A DNA stretch of 64,000 nt, taken from the NCBI GenBank assembly GCA_050953005.1, contig JBMNLV010000005.1, forward strand, positions 1-64,000. The letters run 5' to 3'. A program made the translations under genes and the position numbers. The stretch comes from UBA6115 sp050953005. Its GTDB lineage: Bacteria; Bacillota; Clostridia; Christensenellales; Aristaeellaceae. The notes under the pieces are model-generated. The model made no database searches, had not been told where the DNA came from, and worked only from the letters and a program-made list of their open reading frames with translations. This document shows positions 35,879 through 44,030 of this stretch, in pieces. How positions within the stretch are numbered: position 1 is the stretch's first letter; each line of letters opens with the position of its first letter.

Positions 35879-35907
35879 ATTTTAGGAAATTACACCATGA
35901 ATATCAA
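35879..35907 (-). promoter_or_regulatory. Promoter of the glycyl radical enzyme operon
   Basis: On the minus strand TTGATA (35907-35902) and TAAAAT (35884-35879) are separated by exactly 17 bp. Transcription would start near 35872, leaving a leader of about 130 nt. Confidence 0.6.
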
Positions 35908-35971
35908 TATGAAACTTTAATAGTTACACTTCCAATGGAGTTTATATGGTGCGGATACAGACTCATATATT

Positions 35972-36128
35972 GTCTGATTCCAATCTTTATTGCATCGTCA
36001 CGCCAGGTATTTATCACCCTGCTGCGTCAGTCAACCTTAACGTATCTTTGGCTACGCCATCGGTTTCCTTCCTTGCAGGACAATAAAATCCCTCACCGCT
36101 TTGGATGCAATAAAGCTTTACATCAGTA
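35972..36128 (+). repeat. 158-bp TIR element, copy 4
   Basis: Internal sequence is close to copies 1-3. The right end (CATCAGTA) is intact, but the left end is changed to GTCTGATTCC. The same altered end occurs at the outer end of copy 5, 6 kb away in opposite orientation. No 3-bp target duplication is seen. Confidence 0.8.
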
Positions 36129-36218
36129 TAAGCATATTTACCTATAAAGTAATGTGTTTGATTTTGACAATAGCAACGAAGTGAAAGTGTTTTCTATAGA
36201 TCAAATATCAATTCCGCG

Positions 36219-36229
36219 TCAACGTTTGA
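36219..36229. promoter_or_regulatory. Second LacI-like palindrome
   Basis: TCAACGTTTGA is a near-perfect palindrome sharing the CAAACGTT core (inverted) with the site at 35769. It lies beyond repeat copy 4, which may have separated the two sites. Confidence 0.3.
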
Positions 36230-36274
36230 GATGTAGATAAAGATAGGTTCCATGATAGTTATCCAACCTCCCCC

Positions 36275-37279
36275 CTACAACAACACAATCCCCGCTTCCT
36301 TGCACCGCGCCCGGGTCGCCTCGTCCCAGTAGGAGGACTGGACCTCGCCGATGTGGGCCTTGCCCAGCAGCAGCATGCACATGCGGCTCTGGCCGATGCC
36401 GCCGCCCATGGTGTAGGGCAGCTGTCCCGCCAGCAGGGCCCGGTGGAAGGGAAAGGCGCGCCTGTGGTCGCAGCCTGACTCCCTCAACTGATAGTCCAGC
36501 GATTCGGGGGACACGCGGATGCCCATGCTGGACAGTTCCATCGCGCAGCCCAGGGTCTCATGCCAGAAGAGGATGTCGCCGTTCATCGTCCAGTCGTCAT
36601 AGTCGGGGGCGCGCCCGTCGTGGGGCCGGCCGGACTTCAATTTGCCGCCGATTTGCAGGATGCCGCAGGTGCGGTATTCCCTGGTGATCTTCTCCTCCCG
36701 CTGCTTGGGGGTCAGGTCCGGCCAGCGGTCCTCCAGCTCCTGGGAGGTGACAAAGCGGACATCGTGCTTGAACTTGAGCGGCAGCCTGGGGTATTTCCAT
36801 TTGAGCAGGTCATAGGTGCAGATGATGGCGGTGACGATGTTCTGCATGGCGTCCTTGAGCGTGTCCATGTTGCGCTGCTCGGGCGTGATGACCTTTTCCC
36901 AGTCCCACTGGTCCACATAGATGGAGTGCAGGTTGTCCAGCGTCTCATCCCGCCGGATGGCGTTCATGTCGGTATACAGCCCCTCGCCCACGGGGAAGCC
37001 GTACTGCCCCAGGGCCTGGCGCTTCCACTTGGCCAGGGAGTGCACCACCTGGGCCTTGACCCGGGAATAGGGGATGTCAAAGCTGACCGGGCGCTCGACG
37101 CCGCTCAGGTCGTCGTTGAGCCCGCTGTCCTCCAGCACGAACAAGGGGGCCGATACGCGCTTCAAGTTCAGCGCCTTTGACAGGAAATCCGTAAAGGTGG
37201 TTTTGATCAGCGCGATGGCTTCCTGGGTTTCATACAGGTCCAGCCAGGGCTGGTAGCCTTTGGGCGTCAGCAGGTGCAT
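36275..37279 (-). CDS. asnA: Aspartate-ammonia ligase (asparagine synthetase A)
   Basis: A 334-residue enzyme making asparagine from aspartate, ammonia and ATP through an aspartyl-AMP intermediate. Recognisable blocks are VSAPLFVLEDSGLNDDLSG, FPVGEGLYTDMNAIRRDE, HSIYVDQWDWEKVI and the class II synthetase-like GGGIGQSRMCMLLLGKAHIG near the end. Length is normal. AAGGAGG lies before the ATG. It reads alone on the minus strand, after a hairpin that could attenuate transcription. No T-box elements were found in the leader. Confidence 0.95.
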   Translation of the reverse strand: MHLLTPKGYQPWLDLYETQEAIALIKTTFTDFLSKALNLKRVSAPLFVLEDSGLNDDLSGVERPVSFDIPYSRVKAQVVHSLAKWKRQALGQYGFPVGEGLYTDMNAIRRDETLDNLHSIYVDQWDWEKVITPEQRNMDTLKDAMQNIVTAIICTYDLLKWKYPRLPLKFKHDVRFVTSQELEDRWPDLTPKQREEKITREYRTCGILQIGGKLKSGRPHDGRAPDYDDWTMNGDILFWHETLGCAMELSSMGIRVSPESLDYQLRESGCDHRRAFPFHRALLAGQLPYTMGGGIGQSRMCMLLLGKAHIGEVQSSYWDEATRARCKEAGIVLL

Positions 37280-37325
37280 CGGAAAGCCTCCTTGTAAAGA
37301 ATCGCAACACTGATATGCTAAAGCA

Positions 37326-37362
37326 AAAGCGCCCGGCGTTCAAACCGGCGCTGTTTTTATTT
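37326..37362. terminator. Bidirectional hairpin upstream of asnA
   Basis: AGCGCC-CGG and CCGGCGCT (about 37333-37353) pair around TTCAAA. It is flanked by GTTTTTATTTTG on the plus side and TTTTGCTTT on the minus side. It lies 45 bp before the asnA start and may terminate or attenuate leader transcription. Confidence 0.5.
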
Positions 37363-37489
37363 TGTTTTACGAGGGCTGGACGGGGCAGGGCTGCCATGAT
37401 CGCCCGGCTTTATTACAATACCATACAGCTGCGCTAAAAGAACAGGGGCGCCCGCCAGCGGACAGCGCAGGTTCACCGGTTTTCACGGC

Positions 37490-37523
37490 AAAAACTCCCC
37501 CATGCCGTTATACGGCACGGGGG
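37490..37523 (-). terminator. Terminator after paralogue 1 of the secreted family
   Basis: CCCCCATGCCG/CGGCACGGGGG pair perfectly apart from one G-T, loop TTATA, then GTTTTTG on the minus strand. It ends the seven-gene paralogue cluster. The same stem sequence, diverged, recurs between the other family genes. Confidence 0.8.
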
Positions 37524-37530
37524 CGCGGGT

Positions 37531-38862
37531 TTACCTTTTTGGAAGGTTTGGCGGCAGCTGGGGCGGGAGCTGAGGCTTTGTCAGGTCCGGGTTCAGGAGA
37601 TCGGGCTTCACGATTTGAGGCGCTGTGGTCACAGGCTTCTCCGTCGCTTCAGGTGTGACCAGCCCGGGGTTGACCAGCTTGGGATTGACCAGCCCGGGGT
37701 TGATTAGCTCGTGTTTGATCAACTCGGGTTTGATCATATCCAGGCCGGGGCTTGAATCCGGCTCGGAGATGCCATAAAGCTGCGCGATCAGGTCGATCCA
37801 GTCAAAATTGTACAAGTTGTCCCTCATGGAATCTCTCAGCAGATCCATATTGATTAATTCAGACAGAACCGGGCTTTCCGCATCAGCGGTGTTAAAGTAC
37901 ATTTCGAGGTATTCATCGATTCCCCAGCCATCGGCATCAACTGCATATACCTCGGCAAGTGCCAGATCGAAGCTTCCCTCAAAGGAGAACGCGCCATCCG
38001 TGTTTTCTATGAGCATTCTAACATCGGTCATCTCTTCTCCAATGAATGTATACCACCAGCAAACATATTTCACAGGCTGGACGCCGCCTTCAACGCTGAC
38101 CTGGAGCTTGGCTTGGTACCTGTCTTTGCCGAGTTTCACCAGGCTGTATGAATCTATGTTGAGTACCATGCGCGGGCTGTTGTCTCCAAGGATCGTAAAC
38201 TCCAGAGGCTCAGATTTTACCTTGCGCCCCACGGCGTCCTCTACGGTGGCGTAGAAGCTTCCCCGGGTGCCGGCGGTGACCTTATAGCTGAAGCTGCTGG
38301 AACTGTGACCGTCACTTTTTTCGGATGTCCAGCTGCCTTCCCGATACAGCATCACCTCGTATCCATAGGTGTAGGGCGGCTGTCCACCCTCGGCCTGGAC
38401 AGAGTAGGTGATGGTCTCCCCAATATTGGCGGTGTTCCCGGGGCTGAGTGACGTGCCTGTGATCTTGACCGGATTGTACTTGCTCCCACGTATATTCATG
38501 TCGATATAGCAAGAGACGATTTTCTCCCCGTCCCGGACCCTGCCGATAAGACGCAAACTGTCGCCAAAGCCTACCGTCCAGGTATAACTGTTGTCTGACA
38601 TAAACCCCGACCAGAAGGAATGCGGCTCGGCATCCTCAAAAATGACCATGGTGTAATCATAGGTATAGGGCGGGTGGCCGCCGGACGGGATCAGGGTCAC
38701 TGTCACGCTGTCCCCGGCCTGGATGACACCCTCCTTGTCCAGGGACATCACAAGCGACAATTCTTCCTGCGCGTGGCAAACCGCCGGCAGGGCTGTCAGC
38801 CCGGCCAGCGTGGCAAGCGCCGGCAACAGGAGGATCAGCGTCCAGACAGAGGTCTTTTTCAT
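37531..38862 (-). CDS. Secreted Ig/SprB-like domain protein, paralogue 1
   Basis: A 443-residue member of a tandem seven-gene family. Signal peptide MKKTSVWTLILLLPALATLA..CHA, then three beta-sandwich units. Units 1 and 2 carry the SprB/Ig-like signature GDSVTVTLIPSGGHPPYTY and GETITYSVQAEGGQPPYTY; unit 3 is a divergent version (VEGGVQPVKYVCWW). After a helical linker (LINMDLLRDSMRDNLYNFDW) comes a tail of about five-residue repeats such as IKPELIKHELINPGLVNPKL, ending LPPNLPKR. There is no LPXTG, SLH or other anchor. The start at 38862 has AAGGAGAC upstream. Role unknown; surface or matrix binding is a guess. Confidence 0.7.
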   Translation of the reverse strand: MKKTSVWTLILLLPALATLAGLTALPAVCHAQEELSLVMSLDKEGVIQAGDSVTVTLIPSGGHPPYTYDYTMVIFEDAEPHSFWSGFMSDNSYTWTVGFGDSLRLIGRVRDGEKIVSCYIDMNIRGSKYNPVKITGTSLSPGNTANIGETITYSVQAEGGQPPYTYGYEVMLYREGSWTSEKSDGHSSSSFSYKVTAGTRGSFYATVEDAVGRKVKSEPLEFTILGDNSPRMVLNIDSYSLVKLGKDRYQAKLQVSVEGGVQPVKYVCWWYTFIGEEMTDVRMLIENTDGAFSFEGSFDLALAEVYAVDADGWGIDEYLEMYFNTADAESPVLSELINMDLLRDSMRDNLYNFDWIDLIAQLYGISEPDSSPGLDMIKPELIKHELINPGLVNPKLVNPGLVTPEATEKPVTTAPQIVKPDLLNPDLTKPQLPPQLPPNLPKR

Positions 38863-38932
38863 AAAAACTTGTCTCCTTCCTTTGTTAAAGCACTTCTGTT
38901 GATCGGGTGTTCGCAGCCACAAAACGCTGTTT

Positions 38933-38955
38933 CCCACGCTGTAAAACAGCATGGG
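38933..38955 (-). terminator. Hairpin between paralogues 1 and 2
   Basis: CCCACGCTG/CAGCATGGG stem with loop TAAAA, related to the terminator at 37490 but without a clear T-run. It may act as a processing or attenuation site. Confidence 0.5.
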
Positions 38956-38965
38956 GGTTGCGTGT

Positions 38966-40261
38966 TCATTGGCCCGGAAGGCGCGGCGGCCGGATGACCG
39001 GAATTTCAGGCACAGTCAGCCCGGGCTTGGTCAGTTCGGGATTTGTCAGCTTGGGTTTAATCAATTCGGGGTTTGTTGGCAAAGGTTTTGTCAGTTCGGG
39101 ATTCACCAGCTCGGGTTTTGTCAAATCCCGGATGGGGATGACGGTTGGCACCGGCTCGGGGATATCATGAAGCTGATCTATCAGGCTTTTCCGGTCCGGA
39201 TAGCGCAAATCCTCCCTCAGGGAAATTTCCCGTGGATTTCTCTTGATCAAATCAGTCCGGAACGGTCTGACCGCGTCCTTGGCGTCAAAGTGGAGTTCGA
39301 GGTGATCCTCGCTGTTCCAGCCATCAGCATCAATCGCGTATATATAGGCATACGCCTTGTCAAAATCCCCCTCAAAGGTGAACGTGCCCTCCGTGTTTCT
39401 GTAGATATCATGGCCGATCGACTTGCCATTCTTGGACAGATCCCACCGGCAAATATATTCCACGGGCCGGGTGCCGCCTTTGACGCTGGGCTGGATGGTC
39501 AGCTGGTACTTGTTTTTGCTGAGTTTCACCAGGCGATGCGTCGCGCTGAGATCCATGGGCGCGTGGTCATCCCCAAGAATGGTAAACTCGACAGGCGTAC
39601 CAGTATATACATGGCGCCCCAGGGCGTCCCGCACGCTGGAAAAGAAGTCTCCTTTGTCGCCGCGGGTGATCGTATAGCTGAAGCTGTTGGTGTCAAATAC
39701 GCTGTTGCCGTCTTCAGGCACGATCCAGCAGTCGTCCTGATACAGGCTCAGCTTGTATTCATAGGTGTAGGGCGGCTGCCCGCCCTGGACAACGACAGAG
39801 TAGGTAATGGTATCCCCGATATTGATAACGTTGCCGGGGCTGATGGACTCACCTGTGATGATGATCGGATTGTGCACGCTCCCCATCACGGCAAGGGTTG
39901 TCTCGCAAGCGCCTCTCTTTCCATTCTTGTCCCAAACAAGGCTTTTCAGCCATACTGTCTCGCCAAATTCTACCGTCCAGGTATGGCTGTTGTCCGAAGT
40001 ATTCTCTGTAGCGAAGAAATGATCCTCGCCAAGCTCGTCAATGGACATGAAGTGCCTGTAGGAATAGGGCGGAGTGCCGCCGGAGGGGGTCACGGTCACC
40101 GTCACGCTGTCCCCGACCTGGATGATTTTCTCCTTGTCCACAGACATCATAACTGTCAACTCCTCCTCCGCGGGGCAGACCGCCGGCAGGGCTGCCAGCC
40201 CGGCCATCACGGCAAGCACCGGCAACAGGAGGATTAGCTTCCGGACAGAGGTCTTTTTCAT
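38966..40261 (-). CDS. Secreted Ig/SprB-like domain protein, paralogue 2
   Basis: A 431-residue protein. It has a signal peptide, then two units with GDSVTVTVTPSGGTPPYSY and GDTITYSVVVQGGQPPYTY and a third with VKGGTRPVEYICRW. The linker is IDQLHDIPEPVPTVIPIRDL. It has the clearest tail of the family: TKPELVNPELTKPLPTNPEL followed by further KP(K/G)LTNPEL units, then RPPRLPGQ. The proline every fifth residue suggests an extended, possibly helical rod. AAAGGAGA lies before the ATG. Confidence 0.7.
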   Translation of the reverse strand: MKKTSVRKLILLLPVLAVMAGLAALPAVCPAEEELTVMMSVDKEKIIQVGDSVTVTVTPSGGTPPYSYRHFMSIDELGEDHFFATENTSDNSHTWTVEFGETVWLKSLVWDKNGKRGACETTLAVMGSVHNPIIITGESISPGNVINIGDTITYSVVVQGGQPPYTYEYKLSLYQDDCWIVPEDGNSVFDTNSFSYTITRGDKGDFFSSVRDALGRHVYTGTPVEFTILGDDHAPMDLSATHRLVKLSKNKYQLTIQPSVKGGTRPVEYICRWDLSKNGKSIGHDIYRNTEGTFTFEGDFDKAYAYIYAIDADGWNSEDHLELHFDAKDAVRPFRTDLIKRNPREISLREDLRYPDRKSLIDQLHDIPEPVPTVIPIRDLTKPELVNPELTKPLPTNPELIKPKLTNPELTKPGLTVPEIPVIRPPRLPGQ

Positions 40262-40357
40262 GAAACAGTTCTCCTTTCCTCAGTTGGTTAAATCGTTAAG
40301 CGCCTTGCTTTGGCAAAGTGCTTTGAAGCTTTTTACTCGCAAGTTTTTACAGCGCAA

Positions 40358-40384
40358 CCTCCATGCCGTAATACGGCACGGGAG
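40358..40384 (-). terminator. Hairpin between paralogues 2 and 3
   Basis: CCTCCATGCCG/CGGCACGGGAG stem, loop TAATA. It is another member of the repeated stem-loop family in this cluster. Confidence 0.5.
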
Positions 40385-40391
40385 CGCAAGC

Positions 40392-41681
40392 TCACGGTTT
40401 TGGACGGATTGGCTGTTGCAGGGCCGGAAGTTGAGGCGCTGTGATGCCGGGCCGGGAGATCTCCGGTTTCACGATTTCGGGCGCTGTCAGCTTGGGCTTG
40501 GTCAGTTCAGGCTTGATCAACTCAGGAGCCCTCACGTCCGGGATGGGGAAGGGAGGTGAGACCAGCTCGGGGATATCATCAATCTGCCCCGTCAGGTCTC
40601 CCCAGTCCGGACCAAATAAGTCTTTCCTCAGCGAATCTTTCAGAAGATCGATCTTGATCAATTCAGAAAGAATCGGGTTGACGATATTCTTGGCGTCAAA
40701 AACTATTTTGAGCAGATTCCTGCTTTTCCAGCCATCAGCATCAACTGCATATAACTCGGCATATAAACGATCAAAATCTCCCTCCGGGTAAAATGCGCCG
40801 CTTGTGTTTGTTTCTTCCCGTACTTGGATCATATAAAAATTCTTGTACATATGCCACCGGCAAACATAGCTCACGGGCAGGGCGCCGGCTTTGACGCTGG
40901 CCTGGATGGTCATCCGGTAGTTGTTCTCGCTGAGTTTCTCTATGCTCTGTGTCGCGCTGAGGTCCATTGGCGGGCTGTCGTCTCCAAGAATCGTGAACAT
41001 GAGAGGTTTCCCGGAATATGACTTGCGCCCCAGTGTATCATTCACGGCGCAAACAAAGTATCCTTCGGCGCCGCCGGTGACCGTATAGGTGTATTGGCTG
41101 GAGTTGCAGCCTTTAATATCTATGGGGACTGACCAGCAGTCGTTCCGATACAGGAACAGCTCGTATTCATAGGTGTAGGGCGGGTCTCCGCCCTCGGCAA
41201 AGACAGAGTAGGTGATGGGTTCCCCCACGTTGACGATGTCCCCGGGGCTGAAGGACTGGTCTGTGATTTTGATCGGATTGCACACGCTCCCCTGTACCTC
41301 AAGGAGCACGTCGCATGTGCCTATGATCTGGTCCGCATCCCGGGCAATGACATGAATCCCTGCCTTTTTGCCAAAGCCTACCGTCCAGGTGTGGCTGCTG
41401 TCCAGCGTTTCCTCTATAGAAAAATAATCTATGTCATGGTCATTCTCATAAATGATCATAAGGTAGTTGTAGGTATAGGGCGGCTGGCCGCCGGACGGGG
41501 TCAGGGTCACCGTTACGCTGTCCCCGGCCTGGATGACCGGCCCCTTGTCCAGAGACATCGTAATCGGCAGCTCCCCTTGCCCTTCCACAACGAGGCAGTT
41601 TGCCGGCAGGGCTGTCAGCCCGGTCAACATGACAAGAACCGGCAACAGGAGGATCAGCTTCCGGATGGAGGTCTTTTTCAT
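40392..41681 (-). CDS. Secreted Ig/SprB-like domain protein, paralogue 3
   Basis: A 429-residue protein: signal peptide, units GDSVTVTLTPSGGQPPYTY and GEPITYSVFAEGGDPPYTYE, third unit VKAGALPVSYVCRWHMY, then a linker and a tail (APELIKPELTKPKLTAPEIV) ending LQQPIRPKP. The 3' end is nearly identical in DNA to those of paralogues 4, 6 and 7, a sign of recent duplication or gene conversion. It is first in its transcription unit: 120 bp upstream lies a conserved block (41801-41840) also found before paralogue 7. Confidence 0.7.
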   Translation of the reverse strand: MKKTSIRKLILLLPVLVMLTGLTALPANCLVVEGQGELPITMSLDKGPVIQAGDSVTVTLTPSGGQPPYTYNYLMIIYENDHDIDYFSIEETLDSSHTWTVGFGKKAGIHVIARDADQIIGTCDVLLEVQGSVCNPIKITDQSFSPGDIVNVGEPITYSVFAEGGDPPYTYEYELFLYRNDCWSVPIDIKGCNSSQYTYTVTGGAEGYFVCAVNDTLGRKSYSGKPLMFTILGDDSPPMDLSATQSIEKLSENNYRMTIQASVKAGALPVSYVCRWHMYKNFYMIQVREETNTSGAFYPEGDFDRLYAELYAVDADGWKSRNLLKIVFDAKNIVNPILSELIKIDLLKDSLRKDLFGPDWGDLTGQIDDIPELVSPPFPIPDVRAPELIKPELTKPKLTAPEIVKPEISRPGITAPQLPALQQPIRPKP

Positions 41682-41800
41682 GACAAGGTTTCTCCTTTCT
41701 TTGGTTGGCTATGCAGTTATGCGCTTTTCTTTGGTAAAGTCTTCCGGTCTTCCGGTATTGTTCTTCTTCCTATATAAATGAGTTAGCACAAATCAACGCA

Positions 41801-41840
41801 GCATATCTACCTGCCTTTTCGGGTAGTATGGCTAAAAACG
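41801..41840 (-). promoter_or_regulatory. Conserved 40-bp block upstream of paralogue 3
   Basis: On the minus strand it shares TTTTTAGC-AT-C-ACCC, then AAAAGGCAGGTAGATA, with 48246-48290 upstream of paralogue 7. CTACC/GGTAG can form a short stem. It is probably a regulator-binding site or small leader element controlling both halves of the family. Confidence 0.5.
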
Positions 41841-41859
41841 CCTTGTTGCCTGTATATGA

Positions 41860-42017
41860 TACTGATGTAAAGCTTTATTGCATCCAAAGCGGCAAGGGAT
41901 TTTATTGTCCTGCAAGGAAGGAAACCGATGGCGTAGCCTAAGCTACGTTGAGGTTGGCTGGCACAGCAGGACAATCAAAGACCCGGCGCGATGATGCAAT
42001 AAAGAATGGAATCAGAC
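41860..42017 (-). repeat. 158-bp TIR element, copy 5
   Basis: Inverted orientation. It begins TACTGATGTAAAGC and ends AATCAGAC, with the same altered end as copy 4. It lies between the block upstream of paralogue 3 and the left end of a truncated IS110 element, which starts immediately after it. Confidence 0.8.
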
Positions 42018-42120
42018 AATATGTAATGCCCCCGGGATTTGTAGAAACGAGGATTCACCTGTAAGATGAGTATGAAACTACTATCCACAGGGGTTACCAC
42101 ATACAAATAGGAGGCATTAC
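42018..42120 (+). ncRNA. IS110 left-end leader, candidate bridge-RNA region
   Basis: This is the 103-bp non-coding stretch before the IS110 transposase gene. In this family the corresponding region can encode the bridge RNA that pairs with target and donor DNA. Short complementary blocks (AATGCCCCC and GGGG...GGCATT; TATCCACAG) allow folding, but no full structure can be confirmed by eye. It ends with AGGAGGCATTAC before the ATG. Confidence 0.3.
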
Positions 42121-42644
42121 ATGAAACATTATAGCACGCTTTATGTAGGAATGGATGTTCATCGGAACAGTTTTACTTTGGCACATTTTGCTTTGGATAT
42201 GAAACAGCCGACAGGCATCGTCCAGACAGACAATGATTACCGCCGAATCGTTGCCTATGTGCACCGTCTCAGGGAGAAGTATGGGCAGGAAACGCGGATC
42301 GTCTGCGGATATGAGGCAGGATGTCTGGGATACACGCTGTACCATCAGTTAACCAAAGCGAAGATTGAATGCATCATTCTGGCGCCCACCACGCTGCCGT
42401 CCCCGCGCGGCGGGAAGCGGGTCAAGACCGACGGACGCGATGCCGCAAATATCGCGCAATGCCTGGCATACGGAACTTACAGCCCCGTTCATGTTCCCAG
42501 CGCCGGGGATGAGCAAGTCAAGGAATTCATCCGAATGCGCAATGACCATTGCCAGATGCTCAAGAAGCTCAAACAGCAAATCCTGTCCTTTTGTCTGCGG
42601 CATGGATACCTGTACAGTGGGACGCGAAGCAACTGGACGCAGTA
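42121..42644 (+). pseudogene. IS110-family transposase, C-terminally truncated
   Basis: The N-terminal RuvC-like DEDD domain is intact to about residue 174: LYVGMDVHRNSFTLAHFALD, CGYEAGCLGYTLYHQL, and KVKTDGRDAANIAQCLAYG with the catalytic Asp pair. At about 42,640 the sequence turns into the 3' end of paralogue 4, read antisense. The serine-containing Tnp_2 domain and the right end of the element are gone. The element cannot transpose. Its breakpoint lies just outside the paralogue's stop codon, so the paralogue's own terminator was lost in the deletion. Confidence 0.85.
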
Positions 42645-43970
42645 TTACGGCTTTGGACGGATTGGCTGTTGCAGAACTGGAAGCTGAGGCGCTGTGATGC
42701 CGGGCTGAAGGATCTCCGGCTGCGCAATTTTTGGTGTTGTCGTTGCCTCGGGCTCGATCAGCCCGGGCTTGATCGGGGCCGGCTTGATCAGCTCAAGCTG
42801 GACCAGCTTAGGGATGACCGCGTCCAGGAAAGGGTCGGGGCTTGAATCCGTCCCGGGGAACTCATCAAGCTGCGCGATCAGGCTTTTCCAGTCTGGATCG
42901 GACCATTCTTCCCTCCGGGATTTTCCCAGCAGATTGCTCTTGATCCACTCAAACATAAATTGTTTGGGGTTCACATTGGGGTCAAAGGTCAATGTGCAGA
43001 CATCGCTGGTCCAGCCATCGGCATCAATAGCCCACACAAAGGCTTTCACCTTGTGAAAATCCCCCTCCAGGATGAACTTGCCATCCTCTTTTCTTTGGAG
43101 CACCTGACCGATCACCGCGTCACCTTTCTTGTACCGGTTCCACAGGCAATAAAACATTACGGGCTGGGTGCCGGCTTTGACGCTGGCCTGGATGATCATC
43201 CCGTACTTGTTGTCACCAATTTTCATTTTCAGCATCTTGATGCTCTGTGTGGTGCTGAGGCCCATGGGTTCGTGTTCGTCCCCAAGAATCGTAAACCCGA
43301 CATGCCTGTCAAGATTCAATGTGCGCCCCAGGGCGTCATGTACCCAGAAACAGATGTCTCCTTTGGTGCCGCGGGTGATGGTGTAGCTGAAACTGTTGGA
43401 GCTGAAGATGTGGTTGAAATTTTCGGGTATTGACCAGCAGTCGTCCTGATACAAGGTCAGCCTGTAACGATAGCTGTAGGGCGGCTGTCCGCCCTGGGCA
43501 AAGACAGAGTAAGTGAGGGTATCCCCTACATGGATGACGTTCCCGGGGCTGAGGGAATCGCCTGTGAACGTGAGCGGATTGTACACGCCCCCCTGCACGG
43601 TAACGCTTGCCTCGCAGGAGCTCTCCTTCCCGTCCGCATCCCGGACCATGCCTTTAAGCTTCACACTGTCGCCGAAGCCTATCGTCCAGGTATGGCTGCT
43701 GTCCGGAACTTCCCCTGAAGAAGAGTAATGAGGTTCACCCTGCTCGTAAATATACATGGTGTGTTTGCAGGTATAGGGCGGAGTGCCGCCGGACGGGGTC
43801 AGGGTCACCGTCAGGCTGTCCCCGGCCTGGATGACGCCTTCCTTGTCCAGAGACATCGCAACTGTCAGCTTCTCCGCCGCGAGGCAGACCGCCGGCATGG
43901 CTGTCAGCCCGGCCAGCGCGGCAAGGACCGGCAAGAGCAGGACCAGCGTCCAAACGGAGATCTTTTTCAT
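42645..43970 (-). CDS. Secreted Ig/SprB-like domain protein, paralogue 4
   Basis: A 441-residue protein: signal peptide MKKISVWTLVLLLPVLAALA, units GDSLTVTLTPSGGTPPYTC and GDTLTYSVFAQGGQPPYSY, third unit VKAGTQPVMFYCLWNRY, then a tail (IKPAPIKPGLIEPEATTTPK) ending LQQPIRPKP. The start at 43970 is favoured over 43979, where GGAG directly abuts the ATG. The natural TAA is preserved, but downstream is the truncated IS110 gene instead of the family hairpin, so its transcript may read into antisense of that fragment. Confidence 0.7.
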   Translation of the reverse strand: MKKISVWTLVLLLPVLAALAGLTAMPAVCLAAEKLTVAMSLDKEGVIQAGDSLTVTLTPSGGTPPYTCKHTMYIYEQGEPHYSSSGEVPDSSHTWTIGFGDSVKLKGMVRDADGKESSCEASVTVQGGVYNPLTFTGDSLSPGNVIHVGDTLTYSVFAQGGQPPYSYRYRLTLYQDDCWSIPENFNHIFSSNSFSYTITRGTKGDICFWVHDALGRTLNLDRHVGFTILGDEHEPMGLSTTQSIKMLKMKIGDNKYGMIIQASVKAGTQPVMFYCLWNRYKKGDAVIGQVLQRKEDGKFILEGDFHKVKAFVWAIDADGWTSDVCTLTFDPNVNPKQFMFEWIKSNLLGKSRREEWSDPDWKSLIAQLDEFPGTDSSPDPFLDAVIPKLVQLELIKPAPIKPGLIEPEATTTPKIAQPEILQPGITAPQLPVLQQPIRPKP

Positions 43971-44030
43971 CAAACTCATCTCCTTCCTTTTGTTAGATCT
44001 CCTTCTTTTGTTAGATTTTCTTCAGCAAGT

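Noticed and set aside
36560..37180. A 206-residue frame opposite asnA
   Set aside because: It is fully antisense to a conserved enzyme gene, and the low-complexity V/G/D-rich translation is typical of a shadow frame.
37280..37500. T-box or other tRNA-sensing leader upstream of asnA
   Set aside because: No T-box sequence or specifier stem was found; only a simple bidirectional hairpin is present.
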